Assembly (NCBI RefSeq): GCF_949296715.1
Contig: NZ_CASFQD010000047.1
Location: 1-28,189 of the forward strand
Direction of reading: 5' to 3'
DNA: 28,189 bases
Source of the DNA: an uncultured Alistipes sp.
Lineage (GTDB): Bacteria; Bacteroidota; Bacteroidia; Bacteroidales; Rikenellaceae
Both the position numbers and the translations under genes were made by a program. Positions 7,437-14,896 of this stretch are shown piece by piece; the stretch's first letter is position 1, and each line of letters opens with the position of its first letter. Under the pieces are notes generated by a model. The model was not told where the DNA came from. It did not search any database and saw only the letters and a list, made by a program, of their open reading frames with translations.

Positions 7437-8153
7437 ATGACAAAGTTGAGTGTGAACATCAATAAGATTGCCGTCGTGCGCAATTCGCGGGGCGGGAATC
7501 TGCCCGACGTGGTCCGTGCGGCCACGGACATCGAGCGCTTCGGCGCCGACGGCATCACGGTGCACCCGCGTCCCGATGCGCGGCACATCCGTTACGACGA
7601 CGTGCGCGCCCTGAAGCGCGTGCTCCGCACGGAACTCAACATCGAGGGCAATCCCATCCCGTCGTTCATCGACCTTGTGTGCGAGGTCGTACCGGCGCAG
7701 GTGACCCTGGTGCCGGACGCTCCCGACGCCATCACGTCGAGTGCGGGGTGGGATACGCTCGCCAACCGGGCATTCCTCACCGACGTGACGGCCCGCTTCC
7801 ACGGGAAGGGCATCCGGGTCTCGATTTTCGTGGACCCCTCCCCGGAGATGGTCGCCGGGGCCCGCGCCTGCGGTGCCGACCGCGTGGAACTCTACACCGA
7901 GGCCTATGCGCGGGAGTATGCGGCCGGTGCCGACGAGGCGGCCGCCCCCTATGTCGCCGCGGCCGAGGAGGCCCGCCGGCAGGGACTCGGGCTCAACGCC
8001 GGGCACGACCTCTCGCTGGTGAACCTGCACGGCTTCGTGAGCCGCATCCCGTGGACCGACGAGGTCTCGATCGGCCATGCGCTCATCTGCGACGCCCTCT
8101 ATTACGGTCTGGAAAATACGGTCCGGCTCTACCGCCGCGAACTCAACCTGTAA
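7437..8153 (+). CDS. pdxJ: Pyridoxine 5'-phosphate synthase
   Basis: A 238-residue TIM-barrel enzyme joining 1-deoxy-D-xylulose 5-phosphate and 3-amino-2-oxopropyl phosphate to make pyridoxine 5'-phosphate, the last ring-forming step of DXP-dependent vitamin B6 synthesis. Seen: S-V-N-I-N-K-I at the start, G-I-T-V-H-P-R-P-D-A-R-H-I with the active-site histidines, N-I-E-G-N-P with the conserved Glu, and N-A-G-H-D-L. Start 7437 gives the family's usual N-terminus; in-frame ATGs upstream would add an uncharacteristic basic stretch. It is first in a plus-strand unit, 16 bp before the GDSL-like gene. Confidence 0.95.
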   Translation: MTKLSVNINKIAVVRNSRGGNLPDVVRAATDIERFGADGITVHPRPDARHIRYDDVRALKRVLRTELNIEGNPIPSFIDLVCEVVPAQVTLVPDAPDAITSSAGWDTLANRAFLTDVTARFHGKGIRVSIFVDPSPEMVAGARACGADRVELYTEAYAREYAAGADEAAAPYVAAAEEARRQGLGLNAGHDLSLVNLHGFVSRIPWTDEVSIGHALICDALYYGLENTVRLYRRELNL

Positions 8154-8169
8154 AAACGATCCCCGAACC

Positions 8170-8817
8170 ATGAAACGTCTCATTCTGTTCCTTGCGGCGC
8201 TGCTCCTCTCCGGTGCGGCTTTCGCGCAGACCGACTACGATTCGCAGCGCCGGAGCCTTTTCGAGGTGCTTCCGGTGCGGTCGAACGACATCATCTTCCT
8301 AGGCGACGGCCTGACGGACGGCTGCGAGTGGGCCGAGCTGTTCGACAACCGCCACATCAAGAACCGCGGCATCCGCGGCGACCGTTCGGACCGCCTGCTC
8401 GAGCGCATCGACACGCTCATCGCGGGCCATCCGAAAAAGATCTTCCTGATGATCGGGGTGAACGACCTGGCGGCGGGCGTCGCCCCCGAGCGGGTCGTGG
8501 CGAACGTGCGCCGGCTGATCGACCGCTTCCGCGCCGAGTCGCGCTGGACGAAGCTCTATGTGCAGAGTATCCTGCCCGTGAACGGCCGCTCGTTCGACCG
8601 CCATGCGGAGCACTATGCCCATGCCGCGGCGATCGTCGAGACGAACCGGCTGCTTGCCGAACTCTGCGCCGAGCAGCAGATCGTCTACCTGGATGTCCAT
8701 GCGGCGCTCGTCGACTCGAACGGCGACCTGAACGCCGCCTATACGGACGACGGGCTGCACCTGCTCGGCGAGGGCTACCTGTTGTGGAAAGAAGCGATCA
8801 AGGGCTATGTCAAATAA
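8170..8817 (+). CDS. SGNH/GDSL hydrolase-like secreted protein lacking the nucleophile Ser
   Basis: A 215-residue protein with a clear signal peptide (about 1-20, ending A-F-A-Q). The SGNH fold is evident: block I F-L-G-D-G-L-T-D-G at 43-51, block II N-R-G-I-R-G-D, block III G-V-N-D at 96-99, and block V D-D-G-L-H with Asp194 and His197. In active relatives block I reads G-D-S or G-N-S; here the nucleophile position is Gly47 (codon GGC at 8308-8310, one base from AGC Ser). By this reading the protein should not hydrolyse esters by the usual mechanism. It might bind a glycan or acyl ligand, or the base could be a sequencing or strain-level change. It overlaps the next gene by 11 bp. Confidence 0.88.
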   Translation: MKRLILFLAALLLSGAAFAQTDYDSQRRSLFEVLPVRSNDIIFLGDGLTDGCEWAELFDNRHIKNRGIRGDRSDRLLERIDTLIAGHPKKIFLMIGVNDLAAGVAPERVVANVRRLIDRFRAESRWTKLYVQSILPVNGRSFDRHAEHYAHAAAIVETNRLLAELCAEQQIVYLDVHAALVDSNGDLNAAYTDDGLHLLGEGYLLWKEAIKGYVK

Positions 8818-10216
8818 CGGGCCCCTGTCGCACCCGCTTTTCGGGCGGATTTCGCGCCTGGCCGACACCCTGGGCCTGCGGGCCTTCGTCGTCGGGGGGT
8901 ATGTCCGCGACCACTACCTGCGCCGCCCCTCGACCGATGTCGACGTCGTGGTCGTCGGCAGCGGCATCGCCCTGGCCGAGGCGCTGGCCGCCGAGCTGCA
9001 CGCGAAGGTCTCGGTCTTCAAGACCTTCGGTACGGCGATGGTCCGCACGCGCGACGGCGTCGAGGTCGAATTTGTCGGTGCGCGCCGCGAATCCTATACG
9101 CACGACTCGCGCAAGCCGCAGGTCGAGCCCGGCACGCTCGAGGACGACCAGCGGCGCCGCGACTTCACGATCAACGCCATGGCGTGGTCGCTCAACGCCG
9201 CGACCTTCGGCGAGCTGGTCGACCCCTTCGGCGGCATGGAAGACCTCGAGGACGGCATCATCCGCACGCCGTGCGATCCCGACATCACCTTTTCGGACGA
9301 CCCGCTGCGCATGATGCGGGCCGTGCGCTTCGCCTCGCAGCTGGGCTTCCGGATCGAGGAGGAGACCTTCGATGCGATCTGCCGCAACGCCGCGCGCATC
9401 CGCATCGTCTCGCGCGAGCGCATCATCACGGAGCTGAACAAGATCGTGCTGTCGCCCGCCCCGTCGATCGGCCTCGAACTGCTCGAACTGACCGGGCTGC
9501 TGGCGCTGATCTTCCCCGAGCTGCACGCCCTGAAGGGGGTCGAGCGGCGCGGACAGCACGCCCACAAGGACAATTTCTACCATACGCTCAAGGTCGTGGA
9601 CAACGTGGCGCGGCGCAGCGACGACCTGTGGCTGCGCTGGGCGGCCGTGCTGCACGACATCGCCAAGCCGCTGACGAAGGCCTACGACCCGAAAGTCGGC
9701 TGGACGTTCCACGGCCACGAGGTCCTCGGCTCGAAGATGGTGCCGGGCATCTTCCGCGCGCTGAAACTGCCGCTGAACGAGCACATGAAGTTCGTGCAGA
9801 AGCTCGTCTTCCTGCACCTGCGGCCCATCATCCTCTCGGAGGAGATGGTCACCGATTCGGCCGTGCGGCGCCTGCTCTTCGAGGCGGGCGACGACATCGA
9901 GGCGCTCATGACGCTGTGCGAGGCCGACATCACGTCGGGCATCGACGCCAAGGTGAAACGCTACCTGGCCAATTTCGAACTGGTGCGCCGCAAGATGAAG
10001 GACCTGGAGGAGCGCGACCGCATCCGCAATTTCCAGCCGCCGATCACGGGCGAAATCATCATGCAGACCTACGGGCTGCCCCCGTGTCGCGAGATCGGCG
10101 AGATCAAGGAGGTCATCAAGAACGCCATCCTCGACGGCGAAATCCCCAACGAATACGGGGCCGCTTACGCATTGATGGAGCGGCTGGCCGCCGAGCGCGG
10201 CCTGAAAAAGGCGTAG
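8807..10216 (+). CDS. CCA tRNA nucleotidyltransferase / poly(A) polymerase family with HD domain
   Basis: A 469-residue class II nucleotidyltransferase. The catalytic head has F-V-V-G-G-Y-V-R-D followed by T-D-V-D (metal-binding Asp44 and Asp46), then R-R-R-D-F-T-I-N-A-M-A, D-P-F-G-G and D-D-P-L-R-M-M-R-A-V-R-F, the usual motifs for CCA addition and nucleotide recognition. An HD phosphohydrolase-like domain follows, with His283-Asp284 in V-L-H-D-I-A-K-P. In Bacteroidota this architecture normally adds or repairs the tRNA 3' CCA; poly(A) activity cannot be excluded. ATG 8807 lies inside the end of the GDSL-like gene, suggesting translational coupling. Confidence 0.92.
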   Translation: MSNNGPLSHPLFGRISRLADTLGLRAFVVGGYVRDHYLRRPSTDVDVVVVGSGIALAEALAAELHAKVSVFKTFGTAMVRTRDGVEVEFVGARRESYTHDSRKPQVEPGTLEDDQRRRDFTINAMAWSLNAATFGELVDPFGGMEDLEDGIIRTPCDPDITFSDDPLRMMRAVRFASQLGFRIEEETFDAICRNAARIRIVSRERIITELNKIVLSPAPSIGLELLELTGLLALIFPELHALKGVERRGQHAHKDNFYHTLKVVDNVARRSDDLWLRWAAVLHDIAKPLTKAYDPKVGWTFHGHEVLGSKMVPGIFRALKLPLNEHMKFVQKLVFLHLRPIILSEEMVTDSAVRRLLFEAGDDIEALMTLCEADITSGIDAKVKRYLANFELVRRKMKDLEERDRIRNFQPPITGEIIMQTYGLPPCREIGEIKEVIKNAILDGEIPNEYGAAYALMERLAAERGLKKA

Positions 10217-10299
10217 CGCCCCACGAGCGGGCGGTCCTCTTTCGGCGGACGGAGCGCACGCGGCGCAGCGAAGGGAACCTGCCGCCTGACGGACAAAAA

Positions 10300-10331
10300 A
10301 AGCCCCGCGGCCCGAAAGGGCGGCGGGGTTT
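10300..10331. terminator. Bidirectional terminator between convergent genes
   Basis: A 14-position stem with one G-G mismatch, closed by a GAAA tetraloop. It is flanked by seven A residues (10295-10301) and TTT (10329-10331). On the minus strand this gives a strong hairpin plus T7, serving the EamA gene. On the plus strand the U-tract is short but could serve the CCA-adding enzyme gene. Confidence 0.8.
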
Positions 10332-10334
10332 GTC

Positions 10335-10366
10335 GTGTGCGGGTGTGCGGATATGCGGGTGTGTGG
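10335..10366. repeat. Four imperfect copies of an 8-bp repeat
   Basis: Units GTGTGCGG, GTGTGCGG, ATATGCGG and GTGTGTGG stand head to tail right after the terminator. Too short to suggest a function. The rest of the 202-bp convergent gap 10217-10418 shows nothing else. Confidence 0.6.
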
Positions 10367-10418
10367 CGGAACTCCCGTGTGATTGGGTCGTGCGGGTGGC
10401 CACGGCAGGCGCTGCCGG

Positions 10419-11387
10419 TCAGCTCTTTTTCCCGCTGTCTGCGGCGGATGCTTCGGCTGCGGCCCGCTGCTCGGCTTCGAGCTGGGCGCGTGACTTGGAC
10501 TTGGTGACGAGCCAGACGCCGACGAAGACGCAGAGTGCCGCAAAGCCCTTGGTGACGCCGAACGTGTCGAGCCCGATGGCGACAGTGAAGAGCACCGCGA
10601 CGATGGGCTGCACATAGTTGTACATCGAGACGACCGTCGGGCGCAGGTAGCGCTGCCCGATGGGGACCATCAGGTAGGAGATGAAGGTCGAGCAGACGAC
10701 CACGTAGGCGATGCCGGCCCAGGTGCGGGGCGCGAGGGCCGCGTAGTCGACCGACGTGAGGGGCTCGTAGTAGATGACCAGTGCGACGACGGCCGCGAAG
10801 AGGAACATCCACTTCATGGTCGTCACGGGCGAGTAGCGGACGATCACGTCGCGGAAGGCCGTGAGGTAGGTGGCGTAGCTTATGGCGCTGACGATGCAGA
10901 GCACGTCGCCCAGCATGCTCGACGTGTGGCCCGTGCCGTGCTGGCTTGCGAGGATGAGGATCACGGCGCCGGCGCATCCGAGGAAGACGCCTCCGGCCTT
11001 CATCCACGTGATGGGCTCGCGCAGGAAGAGCGTGGCGAGCACCATTGTCAGCACAGGGACCACCGTGGCGATGATCGAGGTGTCGATGGGCGAGGTGAGC
11101 GACAGCCCCCAGAGGAAGAGCATCTGGTTGAGCTGGATGCCGAAGACCGAGGCGAAGAGCAACAGCACGATGTCTCGGGGCGCGACGCGCTCGCGGGGCA
11201 GGAAGAGCGAGGCCGTCCAGAAGAGCAGGCAGGCGCCGACCATGCGGTAGACGCTCATGGCGAAGGGGCTGACGCCCCCGGGATTGGCTTCCGACCAGAG
11301 TACGCTCTTGCCGATCGGGGCGTTGAGGCCCCAGATGATGTTGGCGACCCACAGGGCCGCATGCCCCTTCAGTTTTCCTTTGTCCAT
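10419..11387 (-). CDS. EamA/DMT-family transporter (first of a divergent pair)
   Basis: A 322-residue drug/metabolite-transporter superfamily protein with about ten hydrophobic segments arranged as two EamA repeats. Repeat 1 ends near P-I-D-T-S-I-I-A-T-V-V-P-V-L and R-E-P-I-T-W-M-K-A-G-G; repeat 2 near Y-N-Y-V-Q-P-I-V-A-V. The substrate is unknown; family members export amino acids, purines or drugs. The cytoplasmic tail (about 295-322) is charged and Ala-rich. Start 11387 was preferred to longer forms because the -7 box at 11415-11422 lies just upstream. Confidence 0.9.
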   Translation of the reverse strand: MDKGKLKGHAALWVANIIWGLNAPIGKSVLWSEANPGGVSPFAMSVYRMVGACLLFWTASLFLPRERVAPRDIVLLLFASVFGIQLNQMLFLWGLSLTSPIDTSIIATVVPVLTMVLATLFLREPITWMKAGGVFLGCAGAVILILASQHGTGHTSSMLGDVLCIVSAISYATYLTAFRDVIVRYSPVTTMKWMFLFAAVVALVIYYEPLTSVDYAALAPRTWAGIAYVVVCSTFISYLMVPIGQRYLRPTVVSMYNYVQPIVAVLFTVAIGLDTFGVTKGFAALCVFVGVWLVTKSKSRAQLEAEQRAAAEASAADSGKKS

Positions 11388-11414
11388 GACGATGACCCGC
11401 TGCGTTTGTCGCGG

Positions 11415-11422
11415 CAAAGATA
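11415..11422 (-). promoter_or_regulatory. -7 box for the minus-strand EamA gene
   Basis: The complement reads TATCTTTG, an exact TAnnTTTG match 27 bp upstream of the start. No good -33 TTTG at 19-21 bp. Confidence 0.5.
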
Positions 11423-11513
11423 CGAAAAGTCGAGGCAAAAACGGTGTCCGCGCGAAATTTTGCCGCGACATGCGCCCCTTTCCGTGCCGCCGGGCAGGAA
11501 TTTGGAGTAAAAA

Positions 11514-12461
11514 TTGCTGTCGGACCGTTTCGTGGGAAAGACGCGCTATCATCTCGATCTGGTCTTCGCGAACCTCTTTTTCGGGGCGAACTTCTCATTC
11601 TATGTCTCGCTGACGCGCAATTATCTGGACTTCGAGCAGATCTTCATGCTGCAGGTCCTCTCCGCGGCGTTCTTCTTCATCCCCTTCGCGCTCTTTTCGC
11701 CGCGCGCCTGGCGTATCTCGCGGCACGATGCCGGACGGATCGTGCTCGTCTCGCTGCTTGTGGTCTACGGCTGGATGTACCTCCTGCTCTGGGGCTCGTC
11801 GTGCACGACGCCCATCGACGCCTCGGTCATCGCCACGCTCGGCCCGGCCTTCACGCTCATCGCCGACCACCTGATGCACCCGCACCGCTACCTGCGCGTG
11901 CGGCTGGCGGGCATCGTCTGTGCGCTCGTCGGCGCCGCGATCCTTCTGTTGAGGCAGGGCCCGCTGTTCGTGCACGGCAGCGAAGCTTTCGGCAACGCGC
12001 TGGTCCTGGCGGCCGTCGTCGCGATTGCCGTCAACACGGTCGTCATCCGGGAGCAGCTGCAGCGTCTCGGCACCCTCGTGGTCATGGGGTGGTACTACAT
12101 CATCGGGCTGGCCGTCACGGCCCCCTTCTTCTGGCACTACATCGCCCGCGTCCCCTTCCTGCGGCTCCCGCTTGCGGCGCAGGGCGAGCTGGCCTATATC
12201 CTCATCTTCGGCACCGTGCTGCCGATGTACCTGCTCTACCGCGGCACCGAGCACCTCACCTCGGTCCATACGGCCCTTTACCGCTACATCCAGCCCCTCG
12301 CCGCCGGGGTGCTGGCCGTAGCCCGCGGGCAGGCCCGGTTCGACGCGGCGAACATCACGGCGGCCTGCTTCATCTTCGCGGGCATCGTGCTCGTGGTCGT
12401 CGGGTACGAGTTTTTCGAACGGCGCGGGCATCCCCTGCCGCGCATCCGGCGGCCGGGCTGA
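11514..12461 (+). CDS. EamA/DMT-family transporter (second of a divergent pair), TTG start
   Basis: A 315-residue ten-segment membrane protein related to the divergent neighbour: both carry a (T/S)-P-I-D-(T/A)-S-(I/V)-I-A-T motif after segment 3 and a Y-(N/R)-Y-(V/I)-Q-P motif in segment 9. The two are thus likely products of an old duplication, with different specificities. No ATG is available before residue 45, which would remove the first membrane segment. TTG at 11514 with GGAG seven bases upstream (11504-11507) gives the natural N-terminus; GTG 11532 is an alternative. The intergenic gap to the other exporter is 126 bp. Confidence 0.85.
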   Translation: MLSDRFVGKTRYHLDLVFANLFFGANFSFYVSLTRNYLDFEQIFMLQVLSAAFFFIPFALFSPRAWRISRHDAGRIVLVSLLVVYGWMYLLLWGSSCTTPIDASVIATLGPAFTLIADHLMHPHRYLRVRLAGIVCALVGAAILLLRQGPLFVHGSEAFGNALVLAAVVAIAVNTVVIREQLQRLGTLVVMGWYYIIGLAVTAPFFWHYIARVPFLRLPLAAQGELAYILIFGTVLPMYLLYRGTEHLTSVHTALYRYIQPLAAGVLAVARGQARFDAANITAACFIFAGIVLVVVGYEFFERRGHPLPRIRRPG

Positions 12462-12499
12462 CGGGGCGGCCGGGCTGACGGACGGACCGCAAAGAAAAA

Positions 12500-12526
12500 G
12501 TCCGGCCGACGGAGGGTCGGCCGGAC
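12500..12526 (-). terminator. Terminator of the thioesterase gene
   Basis: An 11-bp perfect stem (arms 12500-12510 and 12516-12526) with loop GGAGG. On the minus strand it is followed by CTTTTTCTTT, so it mainly serves the minus-strand operon. It sits between convergent genes; the plus strand has no U-tract. Confidence 0.75.
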
Positions 12527-12612
12527 GTGTGCCGGCAGCCGGGAAGCCGCCGGACCTGTCGCATTGTCGCCGCTGCCGGTCGGCATGCCGGTGCGGGGGT
12601 GTCGGGGCGGCG

Positions 12613-13008
12613 TCAGTCGGCAAGGAGCCTTGCGCGCCACTCGTCGGGCACCGGGGCGCTCACCTGCCGCGGGAAGTCCAGCACGACCATCACCGAGCGG
12701 CTCTCGCTGCGCACCTCGTCGCCGACGAGCAGCTGCTGGAAGAGCGTGAGCGACTTGTTGCCCACGCGCTCGCACGTGGTCGTGATGCGCACGGGGTCGT
12801 ACATGCGCACCTGCCCCATGTAGGAGGTCGAGGTCGAGACGGTCACGATGCGCAGGTCGCCCAGCAGCACCTCGGCGCCGAGCACCCGGTCGTAGTACTC
12901 CATCTTCCCGACGTCGAAATACATCTGCTGCGAGACGTTGTTCACGTGCTGGAAGGGGTCGATGTCCGAAAAGCGCTTCTGGATCGGGGTTTCGAGCGTG
13001 CGTGCCAT
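12613..13008 (-). CDS. Acyl-CoA thioesterase, 4HBT hotdog family
   Basis: A 131-residue single-hotdog protein. The N-terminal F-S-D-I-D-P-F-Q-H-V-N-N (13-24) is the 4-hydroxybenzoyl-CoA thioesterase signature with the catalytic Asp (Asp17) and the HVNN turn into the central helix. Strands follow, with Y-D-P-V-R-I-T-T-T-C-E-R-V-G and V-M-V-V-L-D-F-P-R. It probably hydrolyses an acyl-CoA in the cytoplasm; the acyl group cannot be inferred. Its ATG overlaps the tsaC-like stop by one base (TAATG), so it is translationally coupled. It is last gene of a three-gene unit. Confidence 0.88.
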   Translation of the reverse strand: MARTLETPIQKRFSDIDPFQHVNNVSQQMYFDVGKMEYYDRVLGAEVLLGDLRIVTVSTSTSYMGQVRMYDPVRITTTCERVGNKSLTLFQQLLVGDEVRSESRSVMVVLDFPRQVSAPVPDEWRARLLAD

Positions 13009-13595
13009 TATTCGCGGATGATTCGGACCTCGCCGCCCTCGCCGAACGCGATGATCGACGACGCCTTGCGGGTGGGTTTGCCTTCGAAACGGGGGTTGAC
13101 GACGAAGTCCACGCCGTCGATGATCTCGCGCGAGACCTCCTGCAGCCCTGCGGGGGTCGTCTCGCCCGAGATGTTGGCCGAGGTCGATACCACGGGCCGC
13201 TGCAGGCCGCGGAGCATGCGGCGGCAGAACTCGTGGTCCGGAACGCGGATGCCGAGCGTCCCCTCGTCGGGAATGAGGTTTGCGGCGACGCCCGCGGCGC
13301 CGGGCAGGATGAGCGTCAGCGGGCTCGTGGCCATCTCCATCACCTCGAAGGCGATGCCCGGGGCGCGGTTGACGTAGCGCACGACCATGTCGGCCGAGGC
13401 GCAGAGCACGAGCATCGACTTCTTGTTCTCGCTGCGCTTGAGGCGGTAGATGCGGTCGACGGCCTCGGCGTTCGTGGCGTCGCAGCCCAGCCCCCAGACC
13501 GTGTCGGTGGGGTAGAGGATGATGCCGCCCTCGCGCAGTACGCGCACGGCCTCGTCGACCTCGCGCTGCAATTCGTTCTCCTTGACTTGCTGCAT
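13008..13595 (-). CDS. L-threonylcarbamoyladenylate synthase (TsaC/YrdC/Sua5 domain)
   Basis: A 195-residue YrdC-domain enzyme making threonylcarbamoyl-AMP from threonine, bicarbonate and ATP, the first step of t6A37 tRNA modification. Motifs: Y-P-T-D-T-V-W-G-L-G-C-D-A at 28-40, K-R-S-E-N-K-K-S-M at 53-61 and S-T-S-A-N-I-S-G-E. It is the short form, without the extra C-terminal Sua5 domain. It lies four bases after the glyoxalase-like gene and overlaps the thioesterase start by one base. Confidence 0.93.
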   Translation of the reverse strand: MQQVKENELQREVDEAVRVLREGGIILYPTDTVWGLGCDATNAEAVDRIYRLKRSENKKSMLVLCASADMVVRYVNRAPGIAFEVMEMATSPLTLILPGAAGVAANLIPDEGTLGIRVPDHEFCRRMLRGLQRPVVSTSANISGETTPAGLQEVSREIIDGVDFVVNPRFEGKPTRKASSIIAFGEGGEVRIIRE

Positions 13596-13599
13596 GGCT

Positions 13600-13980
13600 T
13601 TATTTCATAGGTAGGACTTCGATCCAGTAGTCGTCGGGGTCGTTGATGAAGTAGAGCCCCATGTCGTGGTTCTCGTAGCAGACGCACCCCATCGCGCGGT
13701 GGTATTCGCGCACGGCGTCGTAGTCGCCCGCGACGCGCAGGCAGAGGTGGCTCTCGTTCTCGCCCAGCTCGTAGGGCGTGGCGGCATGGTCGCGCAGCCA
13801 CGTCAGCTCGAGCCGGAAGGTTCCTTCTCCGTCGCCGAGGTAGACGAGGATGAACCGTCCGTCGGCCGCCTCCTTGCGCTTGATCTCCTTCAGGCCCAGG
13901 GCCCGGTCGTAGAACTCCAGGCTGCGTTCGAGATTCGTCACGTTGATGTTGAAATGATCGAATCGGCTTTTGATTTCCAT
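13600..13980 (-). CDS. Glyoxalase-like VOC-family metalloprotein (lactoylglutathione lyase-like)
   Basis: A 126-residue protein with two beta-alpha-beta-beta-beta units. All four positions that bind metal in glyoxalase I are present: His9 (F-D-H-F-N), Glu58 (R-L-E-L-T-W), His78 (E-S-H-L-C-L) and Glu121 (Y-W-I-E-V). The set suggests an active metalloenzyme, possibly methylglyoxal detoxification. Bacteroidota often lack glutathione, so the true thiol or substrate may differ. ATG 13980 is preferred over a TTG three codons upstream. First gene of the unit with tsaC-like and thioesterase genes. Confidence 0.87.
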   Translation of the reverse strand: MEIKSRFDHFNINVTNLERSLEFYDRALGLKEIKRKEAADGRFILVYLGDGEGTFRLELTWLRDHAATPYELGENESHLCLRVAGDYDAVREYHRAMGCVCYENHDMGLYFINDPDDYWIEVLPMK

Positions 13981-14005
13981 AATTTCCAAGCGTTTTTACG
14001 TCGTG

Positions 14006-14013
14006 CAAAATTA
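14006..14013 (-). promoter_or_regulatory. -7 box for the glyoxalase-tsaC-thioesterase unit
   Basis: The complement reads TAATTTTG, an exact TAnnTTTG match 25 bp before the glyoxalase-like start. It faces away from the yebC -7 box 41 bp further on. Confidence 0.5.
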
Positions 14014-14037
14014 ATTTTTAATTCTTAATTTTTAATT
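14011..14037. repeat. 13-bp AT-rich direct repeat in a divergent promoter region
   Basis: TTAATTTTTAATT occurs at 14011-14023 and again at 14025-14037, with one base between. The stretch lies between the two outward-facing -7 boxes and may act as a shared UP-like or bendable element. Confidence 0.6.
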
Positions 14038-14054
14038 TTTCATGATGAATTTTA

Positions 14055-14062
14055 TACCTTTG
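14055..14062 (+). promoter_or_regulatory. -7 box of yebC
   Basis: TACCTTTG, an exact TAnnTTTG match 35 bp upstream of the yebC start, preceded by T-rich DNA but no clear TTTG -33. Confidence 0.55.
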
Positions 14063-14097
14063 CATCACGAAAAGAAAAACAGACAAAAAATAATCGT

Positions 14098-14826
14098 ATG
14101 GGAAGAGCCTTTGAGTATCGCAAAGCGCGAAAGCTGAAACGCTGGGGACACATGGCCCGCACGTTCACCAAACTGGGTAAGGAGATCGAAATCGCCGTCA
14201 AGGCCGCCGGCCCCGACCCGTCGGGCAACACGCGCCTGCGCATTCTGATCCAGAACGCCAAGGCCGAGAACATGCCCAAGGAGAACATCGAGCGTGCCAT
14301 CAAGCGTGCCACCGAGAAGGACGCCGCCGATTACAAGGAGGTCATCTACGAAGGATACGGCCCCCACGGCATCGCGTTCCTGGTGGAGACCGCAACCGAC
14401 AATACGAACCGCACGGTGGCCAACGTGCGCATGCACTTCAACAAGTGCGGCGGTACGCTCGGCAACAGCGGCTCGGTGGCGTTCATGTTCGAACACAAGT
14501 GTACGTTCAAGTTCCGTCCGGCGGCCGGTGCCGATCCCGAGGAGCTGGAGCTCGAGATGATCGACCTGGGTGTCGACGAGTTCTATGCCGAGGAGGACGG
14601 CGTGACGGTATACGCCCCCTACGAGTCGTTCGGCGCCATTCAGAAGTGGCTCGACGACAAGGGATTCGAGATCGTGTCGGGTGAATCCGTGCGGATGCCC
14701 GTCGACACGAAGGAGCTCGACGCCGAGGCCCGCGAGTCGGTTGAGAAGCTTGTCGAGCGTCTCGAGGAGGACGACGACGTGACGAACGTCTACCACAACA
14801 TGAAGGAGCCCGACGAGGAGGAGTAG
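14098..14826 (+). CDS. YebC/PmpR family protein
   Basis: A 242-residue member of the YebC/TACO1 family, annotated historically as a DNA-binding regulator and more recently linked to translation. The signature N-terminus M-G-R-A-F-E-Y-R-K-A-R-K is the Bacteroidota form. It is followed by the helical domain (L-G-K-E-I-E-I-A-V-K) and the conserved N-A-K-A-E-N-M-P-K-E-N-I-E-R-A-I-K, then E-G-Y-G-P-H-G-I-A and G-G-T-L-G-N-S-G-S-V-A-F-M-F. The tail is very acidic (E-E-D-D-D-V, P-D-E-E-E). It is monocistronic, with its own promoter and terminator. Confidence 0.94.
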   Translation: MGRAFEYRKARKLKRWGHMARTFTKLGKEIEIAVKAAGPDPSGNTRLRILIQNAKAENMPKENIERAIKRATEKDAADYKEVIYEGYGPHGIAFLVETATDNTNRTVANVRMHFNKCGGTLGNSGSVAFMFEHKCTFKFRPAAGADPEELELEMIDLGVDEFYAEEDGVTVYAPYESFGAIQKWLDDKGFEIVSGESVRMPVDTKELDAEARESVEKLVERLEEDDDVTNVYHNMKEPDEEE

Positions 14827-14853
14827 CCTCTTCCGGACTTCGGACCCGATCCG

Positions 14854-14896
14854 GGCGGCGCATGCGGCATAAGCCGTGTGCGCCGCCTCATTTTTA
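14854..14896 (+). terminator. Terminator of yebC
   Basis: A 15-bp stem (arms 14854-14868 and 14873-14887, two G-T pairs) with an ATAA loop, then TCATTTTTATT. The T-tract overlaps the stop codon of the convergent rubrerythrin-like gene at 14894-14896. Confidence 0.85.
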
